12,832 nucleotides of DNA from Thiotrichales bacterium (GTDB lineage: Bacteria; Pseudomonadota; Gammaproteobacteria; Francisellales; CACEW01): NCBI GenBank assembly GCA_023266165.1, contig JAHFRR010000027.1:1-12832 (forward strand). The letters run 5' to 3'. A model generated the notes under the pieces. It saw only the letters and a program-made list of their open reading frames with translations, was not told the origin of the DNA and did no database searches. Below, one piece after another: positions 1 to 5,768 of the stretch. How positions within the stretch are numbered: position 1 is the first letter of the stretch; each line of letters starts with the position of its first letter. Position numbers and translations under genes: made by a program.

Positions 1-505
1 ACACTTCGCTTTCAGGCAGATCTCGAATAATCTCAGCCTTGTAGTGCTCGCCCAGGTGCTCGAAAAACGCAATCGCCTCTTCTCGTGCGAGTAATTTCCT
101 GGAAACAGGATGGGCCTCTTGAGAAATCTTGACCATCATGGCTTCAATATTCACAAGGTCTTCCGGGGTGAACGGCGCTTCTTTGGCAAAGTCATAGTAA
201 AAACCATTTTCAATCACCGGGCCAATTGTGACTTGCACTTCAGGGTATAAACGCTTGACCGCTTGCGCCAATAGATGCGCACAAGAATGCCTTAAGATCT
301 CCAGCGCTTCAGGGTCTTTTGAAGTTATCAATCTCAGATGCGCGTCTTGCTCTAGCATAAAGCTGACATCCACAAGCCGACCATTCACCTCGGCTGCAAT
401 CGTTGCTTTGCTTAAGCTGACACTGATACTGTGGGCAACCTCCATCACGGTCACAGGATGGGCAAAAGATCTCTGACTGCCATCTGGCAGGGTGATCACA
501 ACCAT
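1..505 (-). CDS. thrS: Threonyl-tRNA synthetase, N-terminal part (runs out of window)
   Basis: ThrS charges tRNA-Thr with threonine in the cytoplasm. About 168 codons are present, covering the N-terminal TGS domain (residues 1-60, beginning MVVITLPDGSQRSFAHPV) and the start of the editing domain, with the HSCAHLLAQAVKRLYP and IGPVIENGFYYDF segments typical of this family. The catalytic and anticodon-binding domains lie beyond position 1. The start is set by a strong ribosome binding site, GGGAGG at 515-520 read on the minus strand, nine bases before the ATG at 503-505. Another ATG at 511-513 meets a stop two codons later. The gene is divergent from the transporter at 669. Its leader appears to be only about 30 bases long, too short for the tRNA-mimicking operator that E. 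coli ThrS uses to repress itself. The assignment rests on clear similarity to E. coli ThrS. Confidence 0.96.
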   Translation of the reverse strand, partial: MVVITLPDGSQRSFAHPVTVMEVAHSISVSLSKATIAAEVNGRLVDVSFMLEQDAHLRLITSKDPEALEILRHSCAHLLAQAVKRLYPEVQVTIGPVIENGFYYDFAKEAPFTPEDLVNIEAMMVKISQEAHPVSRKLLAREEAIAFFEHLGEHYKAEIIRDLPESEV

Positions 506-539
506 CAATGCATGCCTCCCTCAAAACGCTAAAGCGCAA

Positions 540-567
540 AGTATACGCGACTATGCGTGAAAATCAA
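540..567 (-). promoter_or_regulatory. Candidate sigma70 promoter of thrS
   Basis: Read on the minus strand, TTGATT (562-567) and TATACT (540-545) are separated by 16 bases. They match the consensus at 4/6 and 5/6 positions. Transcription would begin near 532, leaving a leader of about 28 bases that contains a small GCGCTTTAGCG hairpin. Predicted from sequence only. Confidence 0.5.
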
Positions 568-602
568 GGGGCTGCTTGGTTTTTCAGGAGCTCCCGCTCC
601 AT

Positions 603-631
603 TTGCATCTTACCCCTAAAAACGCTACAGT
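603..631 (+). promoter_or_regulatory. Candidate promoter of the KimA-like gene
   Basis: TTGCAT (603-608) and TACAGT (626-631) are 17 bases apart, matching the consensus at 3/6 and 4/6 positions. The expected start near 638 would give a leader of about 30 bases. This is the best candidate in the divergent thrS gap but it is weak. Confidence 0.3.
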
Positions 632-668
632 GCTTACACCTGCTCTTCAATACTGACACCCCTCGTTT

Positions 669-2540
669 ATGGACTGGAATATCAGAAGGCTCCTGGTGGG
701 CCGCCCTATTAATCGCAACGATATCTCCGAGCAAAAAGTCTCTGTGCTGCAAGGGCTCGCCATTTTTTCCTCGGATGCCTTATCTTCTGTGGCTTACGCG
801 ACAGAAGAGATGCTGCAAGTTTTGATTCTCGCAGGGATTGGTGCACTGACATTCTCGACCCCCATCGCTCTGGCTATTGTGGTTTTGATCTTGATTGTAG
901 GGGTCTCGTTTAGACAAGCGATTCAGGCGTATCCCAATGGCGGTGGGGCTTACGTGGTCGCGCGTGAGAATCTGGGGAAATGGGCCAGCTTGATCGCTGC
1001 AGGAGCCTTGATGATTGACTACACCCTCACCGTGGCCGTGAGCGTGACTGCAGGAATTGAAGCCATCACCTCCGCCTTTCCAAGCTTATTCCCTTATGCG
1101 ATCGACCTTTGCATCTTGGTCGTGATTGTGTTGACCTGGATGAACATTCGAGGCCTGCGAGATTCCGCGAAGCTCTTGTCACTTCCCACCTATCTTTTTA
1201 TCTTATTTATGCTGGTCTTGATTGGCGTGGGCTTTGTGAAATATCTGTTAGGGGATCTTCATCCCATTGTCTATAGCCCCACGCTCCACCCGACGCTCAT
1301 GCTGCACACCATAGGGGTTTTATTGATTTTACGCGCGTTTTCATCCGGATGCTCCGCAATGACAGGGATCGAGGCAGTGTCCAATGGCGTCACCGCGTTC
1401 AAAACCCCAGCTTCACGCAATGCCCAAACAGCGCTGGTTCTATTGATTATCTTGCTGGCTGTGATGTTTATGGGCACAACCATACTCTCCCATATTTTAA
1501 TGGTCAAACCTGAGCTGACACAAACAGTACTCTCCCAAGTAGGCCATGCCATCTTCTCCAATTCTTGGGCTTACTATGGCTTACAGCTATCCACCTGCTT
1601 AATTTTATTATTGGCAGCCAATACGTCTTTTGCGGGATTTCCTATTTTAGCCTCGATGATCAGCCGCGATGGCTATCTACCTAAGCAATTGCAAAACGTT
1701 GGAGATCGATTTGCTTTTTCCAATGGCATTATTTTATTGGCCCTCTTGGCAATTATTTTGATTATCCTCTTCAACGCCGACACCAACGCCTTGATTCCCC
1801 TGTATTCCATTGGTGTCTTTCTGGCGTTCACCCTCTGTCAAGCAGGATTGGTCATCGCCTGGCATCGACGACGTGAAAAGAGCTGGTTTCGTAAAGCCTG
1901 TGTCAATGGCTTTGGATGCTTGGCCACAGCGATCGCCTCTCTGGTCATCATTGAAAGCAAGTTTATGGAAGGCGCCTGGATTGTCTTGGTCGCCATGCCC
2001 ATCCTGCTCTATCTCTTTTATCGCACCTCAGAGCACTATCTACGGATCAATAAGCTGTTAACCGAAAGCCTGGATGACATGCCCCCGATTCACTGGGGAT
2101 ATCCCGATAACGACGACCCCGTCGTCGTGCCCGTCTCCAAGCTCCACCGCGGAACCTTTGCTGCTCTGGAGTTCGCACATAATCTCTCGCGTAATGTCAT
2201 CGCCCTGGCCATTGACACCCACTCTGATCGCACCCAGAAACTGCAAGAGGACTGGATCAAATTCAAAATCCCCTCCGAGCTTCTGGTACTGGAATCCCCC
2301 TACCAATCCACCATCCAACCTCTGGTACGACGCATCAGCCGTCTTGACAAATGTCAGCGGGATTTGGAACACCTCACCACCGTTATTGTCCCGAAAGCCA
2401 TTGTCCGCAAATGGTGGCACCATCTGCTTCACAATCAACGCACCTTCTTGATCCGCATGGCCTTAAACCACATGAGCCAGCAAGAGTTCCCCGGCGCCAC
2501 GCGCGTGTTCGTGGAGGTGCCGTATTATTTGCCGGCGTGA
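669..2540 (+). CDS. kimA: KimA-type K+ uptake transporter (APC superfamily)
   Basis: A 623-residue inner-membrane transporter of the APC superfamily that most resembles Bacillus KimA (formerly YdaO), a high-affinity proton/potassium symporter. About 12 hydrophobic segments occupy residues ~28-455, followed by a soluble cytoplasmic domain (~470-623) ending PYYLPA, much like the KimA tail PYHFKK. Segments shared with KimA include SSDALSSVAYATEE (D36, Y43), IDYTLTVAVSVTAG (D117, Y118, T121, S125), FSSGCSAMTGIEAVSN (T232, E235), LAANTSFAGFP and WHHLLHNQ. From memory, several of these line the K+ path in KimA. No Shine-Dalgarno sequence precedes the ATG, but the N-terminus aligns with KimA from the first residues. 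In Firmicutes the cytoplasmic domain is controlled by c-di-AMP. Most gammaproteobacteria are thought to lack that nucleotide, so regulation here is unknown. An amino-acid permease is the alternative. Confidence 0.85.
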   Translation: MDWNIRRLLVGRPINRNDISEQKVSVLQGLAIFSSDALSSVAYATEEMLQVLILAGIGALTFSTPIALAIVVLILIVGVSFRQAIQAYPNGGGAYVVARENLGKWASLIAAGALMIDYTLTVAVSVTAGIEAITSAFPSLFPYAIDLCILVVIVLTWMNIRGLRDSAKLLSLPTYLFILFMLVLIGVGFVKYLLGDLHPIVYSPTLHPTLMLHTIGVLLILRAFSSGCSAMTGIEAVSNGVTAFKTPASRNAQTALVLLIILLAVMFMGTTILSHILMVKPELTQTVLSQVGHAIFSNSWAYYGLQLSTCLILLLAANTSFAGFPILASMISRDGYLPKQLQNVGDRFAFSNGIILLALLAIILIILFNADTNALIPLYSIGVFLAFTLCQAGLVIAWHRRREKSWFRKACVNGFGCLATAIASLVIIESKFMEGAWIVLVAMPILLYLFYRTSEHYLRINKLLTESLDDMPPIHWGYPDNDDPVVVPVSKLHRGTFAALEFAHNLSRNVIALAIDTHSDRTQKLQEDWIKFKIPSELLVLESPYQSTIQPLVRRISRLDKCQRDLEHLTTVIVPKAIVRKWWHHLLHNQRTFLIRMALNHMSQQEFPGATRVFVEVPYYLPA

Positions 2541-2661
2541 GTTATGAAATACCCGTATTCTGTCAATTGATTGTTTACATGTATGGCAAAAAACAAAACT
2601 CTCAATATGAAAAAATTGTGATACCCCTCGTGAATCAGAACGTTATATGGAGACTTTAATT

Positions 2662-3786
2662 ATGACAATTGCTTTAGTCGTTGCTTGCGCTGACCGGTTT
2701 TACATGATCTGCGATACCTTGATGTCTGATGAAAAGACAAACGTCTATACGCTCAACAACCAGAAAAGTTTCTTTTCAAACCGACATCAAATCGGTCTTT
2801 GTATAGCTGGTGACGCCACGCTATCAAATCAAAAACCTGGCGAGAATATACTCGATGAAAACATACTTAACGTAGCGTTTATATTAAATTCTTTTTTCGC
2901 AGATATAGACGCACGACCTACAGGTAAGACCATTGGAGTATATGATTTGATGGAATGCTTGACGAAGTACTTGGAGAAATCCTTCCCGACGTATAAAGAC
3001 GGCTTCATGGCAAGAGTCAGTTTCTTTTATGGCGGCTTTGTAGAATCAGGGCATGGCATGCTGCAAACGGTTGTTGGAGAACATCACGTGCAAAAAAATG
3101 ATGACGAGGGCGGCGACACCATCACAGATCAGACAATCCCGTTCTCAACGGAATACCTGACTTTAAATACAGCCCTTTGTGTATCAAGCGCACCTACAGG
3201 TCTTACTGGATCACTGCGCGCATATCTCAAAGGACTTGGCTCAAATGATGGCTCAACCCTGACATGTCAAGATGGGGCAGTTTTAAATCACGCCCAAATT
3301 CTTTCAAGCAATGATCCAAGACTCAGGGAGTGGGTAGCAACACACGTTGTCCCCAATCTCTGTTCGGGAATTAACTTGGAACATCCAGGCAGCATCGGCA
3401 GATCTCTAAAATTTTTCAGCTGCAAATCTGACAAGAGTACTGAAGAGTACTGGATTAGCTATAATTTTGAGAAAACCACAACTCCTTTTATTGGAAGCAC
3501 GCGTCTTGATAAGGCTCCTGACACGTGTACGCCTATTATCTGGAAATCTATTCAAGAAGAAAAAATCAAGCTGGCTTCTAAAGAGATAATAGTCTACGAT
3601 TGCAATACAGATTCTGTTCGACACTGTGACAATAAAGGTGAGTTACTGACCTTTGAAGATGCTAAAAGCACCAGCACTGCACCTTCAAACGAAACATCTA
3701 CACCTATCGCTGGTATGGCCACAGCGCCACCGCCTGCTACCTCACCTACTGACACTCCTTCGCCTGTAGCTGAAATGATAGGGTAA
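2662..3786 (+). CDS. Putative Thr-nucleophile (Ntn, proteasome/HslV-like) hydrolase with C-terminal extension
   Basis: I do not recognise this 374-residue protein by name. The start is placed at 2662 rather than the in-frame ATG at 2647, because GGAG (2649-2652) sits nine bases before 2662 and nothing similar precedes 2647. Met removal would expose Thr. Counting that Thr as 1, the N-terminus reads TIALVVACADRFYMICDTLM (Asp17), then Lys34 in NNQKSFF and Gly49 in IGLCIAGDA. Proteasome beta subunits have Thr1, Asp17, Lys33 and a Gly near 47. A later stretch, FFYGGFVESGHGML, resembles the strand-turn-strand of that fold. The C-terminal ~40 residues are rich in Thr, Pro, Ser and Ala and look disordered. 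No signal peptide or membrane segment is seen, and no HslU-like ATPase is in the window. The Ntn fold is inferred from motif spacing; hydrolase activity and substrate are unknown. No clear promoter or terminator flanks the gene, and base composition is somewhat more AT-rich than in its neighbours. Confidence 0.6.
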   Translation: MTIALVVACADRFYMICDTLMSDEKTNVYTLNNQKSFFSNRHQIGLCIAGDATLSNQKPGENILDENILNVAFILNSFFADIDARPTGKTIGVYDLMECLTKYLEKSFPTYKDGFMARVSFFYGGFVESGHGMLQTVVGEHHVQKNDDEGGDTITDQTIPFSTEYLTLNTALCVSSAPTGLTGSLRAYLKGLGSNDGSTLTCQDGAVLNHAQILSSNDPRLREWVATHVVPNLCSGINLEHPGSIGRSLKFFSCKSDKSTEEYWISYNFEKTTTPFIGSTRLDKAPDTCTPIIWKSIQEEKIKLASKEIIVYDCNTDSVRHCDNKGELLTFEDAKSTSTAPSNETSTPIAGMATAPPPATSPTDTPSPVAEMIG

Positions 3787-3797
3787 AAATTTGAACC

Positions 3798-3874
3798 TGG
3801 TCGGAGTGAAAGGATTCGAACCTTCGACCCCTGCCTCCCGAAGGCAGTGCTCTACCAAACTGAGCTACACTCCG
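3798..3874 (-). tRNA. tRNA-Pro (anticodon CGG), CCA encoded
   Basis: Read on the minus strand, the 77-base gene starts CGGAGTG (3874-3868) and ends CACTCCG, then A, then CCA (3800-3798). The D arm is AGCTCAGTTTGGTAGAGC. The anticodon stem CTGCC/GGCAG encloses the loop TTCGGGA, giving anticodon CGG, which reads CCG (Pro). The T arm includes GGTTCGAATCC. The discriminator base is A and the 3' CCA is encoded. It faces the 3' end of the Ntn-like gene with 11 bases between and is divergent from the hydrolase at 3933. No terminator was found downstream. Confidence 0.97.
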
Positions 3875-3900
3875 ATAGGGTTATGATATATAATCCGGCC
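3851..3900. repeat. Direct repeat, copy 1: tRNA-Pro 5' end plus promoter region
   Basis: This 50-base block matches 5693-5742 at 36 of 50 positions by hand alignment without gaps. It covers the first ~24 bases of the tRNA (acceptor 5' strand and part of the D arm) and 26 upstream bases, including both overlapping promoters. The longest shared runs are CTACAC and ATAGGGT. This copy belongs to the intact tRNA gene. Confidence 0.6.
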
Positions 3901-3911
3901 ATTAAACACAA
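3883..3911 (-). promoter_or_regulatory. Promoter of tRNA-Pro
   Basis: On the minus strand, TTGTGT (3906-3911) and TATCAT (3883-3888, 5/6 to consensus) are spaced by 17 bases. The expected start lies near 3876, just upstream of the mature tRNA 5' end at 3874. Placement relative to the tRNA makes this a good candidate. Confidence 0.55.
3889..3894 (+). promoter_or_regulatory. Candidate -10 box for the pip-eamA unit
   Basis: A perfect TATAAT on the plus strand, overlapping the divergent tRNA promoter. No good -35 is seen; the expected place lies inside the tRNA gene. Transcription would start near 3901, giving a leader of about 30 bases before the ATG at 3933. The corresponding hexamer in the second repeat copy (TACAAT, 5731-5736) sits upstream of rep. 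Confidence 0.4.
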
Positions 3912-3932
3912 TCATATGTGGGTCGAAAATCC

Positions 3933-4823
3933 ATGTGGCACCGCCAAACTATCACCTCAGGCCAACATTCAGTACAGACCTACCGAGCAGGGTCTGGCGA
4001 TACGACGTTGTTGCTGATCCATGGCGGGCCGGGCGCGGGATCAGGTACGCTCAGGGAGACACACCATCCCAAACAGCTAGGCCTTGATATGCAAGTGGTG
4101 ACCTGGGATCAATTGGGCTGCGGAGAATCTCCATGCGAGCATGATGACTCGCTCTGGAGTATTGAGCGATTTACGCAAGAATGTACCGATGTGATCATCC
4201 AGTTGAATTTAAAACACGTGATTTTACTCGGAAGATCATGGGGTGGTGTGATTGCACAAGAGTATGTTCTCAAAAATCCAAATGCCGTTGAGGCCTTGAT
4301 TTTGGGGGGCTCATCCTGTGATATGGCCCTCATGCAGGTAGGTTTTGAGCATTGTAAAAACGCCTTAGGATTGGAATTTCGTGAAATGATGCATCGTCGG
4401 GAAACAGCGGGCACAACGGATCATCCAGAATATCGAGCCGCAGTGACGCTGTTATCTTACCGGCATGTTTGTCGCCTAGAGACCTGGCCAGAGAGCCTGA
4501 CAACCGCCATCTCAACACCTCAGGCAAAGCGCGCGATGGAGATCTTATTCGGCAAATATTTTTTTAATTGCACCGGCGTCTTGCAGGCCTATGATCGCTC
4601 CGTCGCGCTCAAAAAAATAAAGTTGCCCGCACTGATCATGCACGGCGAGCATGACTATATCAGCCTTGCCTGCGCAACGCGTTTGCACGAGAGCCTCTCC
4701 AATTCTGTCTTGACGATACTCAAGGGATGTTCACACTTTTCGTATTTAGAAGACTTTGATCAATATCAGCAGATTTTGAAGCGTTTTTTGAAAGGCCTAC
4801 CAAAAGCTCAAATCAAATCATGA
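3933..4823 (+). CDS. Proline-iminopeptidase-like alpha/beta hydrolase
   Basis: A 296-residue cytoplasmic alpha/beta hydrolase of the proline iminopeptidase type (peptidase family S33), expected to remove N-terminal proline or a similar residue from short peptides. Visible features are the oxyanion-hole motif HGGPG (30-34), WDQLGCGES (58-66), the nucleophile elbow GRSWGG with Ser102, Asp241 in HGEHD and His268 in GCSHFSYLED. The helical cap contains HPEYRAAV and ETWPESL, which resemble the tricorn-interacting factor F1 cap. Length is normal for the family. The ATG at 3933 was chosen; an in-frame GTG at 3918 would add five residues. Neither has a clear Shine-Dalgarno sequence. The stop overlaps the next gene's start (ATGA), so the two are probably translated together. 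Family is clear; exact substrate is inferred. Confidence 0.88.
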   Translation: MWHRQTITSGQHSVQTYRAGSGDTTLLLIHGGPGAGSGTLRETHHPKQLGLDMQVVTWDQLGCGESPCEHDDSLWSIERFTQECTDVIIQLNLKHVILLGRSWGGVIAQEYVLKNPNAVEALILGGSSCDMALMQVGFEHCKNALGLEFREMMHRRETAGTTDHPEYRAAVTLLSYRHVCRLETWPESLTTAISTPQAKRAMEILFGKYFFNCTGVLQAYDRSVALKKIKLPALIMHGEHDYISLACATRLHESLSNSVLTILKGCSHFSYLEDFDQYQQILKRFLKGLPKAQIKS

Positions 4824-5683
4824 AAACAACCCACCTACTCCTGACCGTATGCGTGATGGCCATCTGGGGTGCCAACTATTCGGTGATTGAACTGGGACTA
4901 AAGTCTTTGGATCCCTTCCTATTAACAGGCTTGAGGTTCTTATGCTGTGCCATCCCAGGGGTCTTTTTTGTGAAACGCCCCCAGGTTCCATGGGCGGTGC
5001 TGATAGGGTATGGCGTGATGTTTGGTGTAGGACTGTGGGGAATGGTCAATCTTGGGATGCACCTGGGGGTGCCACCCGGTGTTGCATCTATTTTGCTTCA
5101 GCTCAGCGCATTTTTTACTGTAGGATGGGGTGTCTTACTCTTTAAAGAACCCTTGAAGCGCACTCAGATTTGGGGTGTTCTCTTGGCACTACTGGGATTG
5201 CTCGTGATTGTACTGACAACGAAAGAGCAGGCATCCTTCTTTGCTATAGGATGTGTTGTGCTGGGCGCATTCGCTTGGAGTGCCTGCAATATCTTGGTGA
5301 AGCACTATAAACCTGAAAATTTACCCGCTTTTGTTATCTGGTCAAGTCTCTTTTCAGCAATCCCTTTATTTTTACTCTCTTATCTCGCGAGCGGCCCTCA
5401 TGCTTTTCTAGCGCTTCAAGCAGATTTGACAGGATCAGCGCTCTTTTCTATTGCCTTTCAAGCCTATGTGACAACTATTTTTGGGTACAGCGTTTGGAGC
5501 CATATGTTGAAAACCTATCCGGCTTCTCACATCGCCCCTCTGTCTTTGCTCATTCCTATTTTTGGTTTCTTAACCGCATATTTGATGTTTGATGAGCATG
5601 TCTCTCTTGCCAAACTCGCGGGTGCTGCTTTGATTTTGTTGGGCATGGTTTTCTTGATGTTCTTGCACAAAACCAGGCAGTAG
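4820..5683 (+). CDS. eamA: EamA-type DMT-family exporter
   Basis: A 287-residue inner-membrane protein with about ten hydrophobic helices made of two EamA repeats (roughly 8-135 and 148-283). It resembles E. coli EamA, which exports O-acetylserine and cysteine, in WGANYSVIELGL, LLTGLRFL, IWSSLFSAIPLF, YSVWSHMLKTYP and IAPLSLLIPIFG. Its ATG overlaps the stop of the hydrolase by four bases, so it is probably translationally coupled to it. Pairing with a peptidase suggests export of amino acids released from peptides, which is inference; DMT substrates cannot be read from sequence. The final codons lie inside a perfect hairpin (5673-5688) that covers the TAG stop. Symbol given for closest resemblance, not proven orthology. 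Confidence 0.85.
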   Translation: MKTTHLLLTVCVMAIWGANYSVIELGLKSLDPFLLTGLRFLCCAIPGVFFVKRPQVPWAVLIGYGVMFGVGLWGMVNLGMHLGVPPGVASILLQLSAFFTVGWGVLLFKEPLKRTQIWGVLLALLGLLVIVLTTKEQASFFAIGCVVLGAFAWSACNILVKHYKPENLPAFVIWSSLFSAIPLFLLSYLASGPHAFLALQADLTGSALFSIAFQAYVTTIFGYSVWSHMLKTYPASHIAPLSLLIPIFGFLTAYLMFDEHVSLAKLAGAALILLGMVFLMFLHKTRQ

Positions 5684-5688
5684 CCTGG
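5673..5688 (-). terminator. Hairpin over the eamA stop, possible minus-strand terminator
   Basis: CCAGGC (5673-5678) and GCCTGG (5683-5688) form a perfect 6-bp stem around a 4-base loop. Read on the minus strand the stem is followed by TTTTG, a short terminator-like U tract. On the plus strand it is followed by AAAAG, so it is not a classical terminator for eamA. It would stop any minus-strand RNA begun in the second tRNA-derived repeat. Confidence 0.35.
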
Positions 5689-5692
5689 AAAA

Positions 5693-5742
5693 GCCATCAC
5701 ACTGAACTACACCCTCATAGGGTAATGGTGTACAATCAAGCC
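5693..5742. repeat. Direct repeat, copy 2: degenerate tRNA-Pro 5' end and promoter region
   Basis: Matches 3851-3900 at 36 of 50 positions without gaps. On the minus strand it reads GAGGGTGTAGTTCAGTG, a recognisable tRNA acceptor/D-arm start, but no anticodon or T arm follows, so it is a tRNA fragment. The minus-strand promoter seen in copy 1 is lost here (TATCAT corresponds to CACCAT). The plus-strand -10 is kept (TATAAT corresponds to TACAAT). The two copies enclose exactly the pip-eamA unit. Confidence 0.55.
5731..5736 (+). promoter_or_regulatory. Candidate -10 box of rep
   Basis: TACAAT, 5/6 to consensus, 32 bases before the rep ATG, with no convincing -35. It aligns exactly with TATAAT in the other repeat copy, which supports a conserved plus-strand promoter. 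Confidence 0.4.
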
Positions 5743-5768
5743 CTGATAACCCTCACCTACTGCATTTC

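Noticed and set aside
508..825. 105-codon plus-strand open frame across the thrS-kimA gap
   Set aside because: It overlaps the KimA-like gene in another frame and encodes Cys/Ser-rich sequence without domain character; its start overlaps the thrS leader.
2110..2128. Perfect inverted repeat ACGACGAC-CCC-GTCGTCGT within the KimA-like gene
   Set aside because: It falls in codons for Asp-Asp-Pro-Val-Val at the conserved start of the cytoplasmic domain, so coding constraint explains it; no U tract follows.
2058..2438. 126-codon minus-strand open frame inside the KimA-like gene
   Set aside because: Fully antisense to a well-conserved coding region, with no family resemblance.
2541..2661. Possible terminator (AATAC-CC-GTATT) and promoter between the KimA-like and Ntn-like genes
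   Set aside because: The hairpin has only five AT-rich pairs and no T run, and no -35/-10 pair with proper spacing was convincing.
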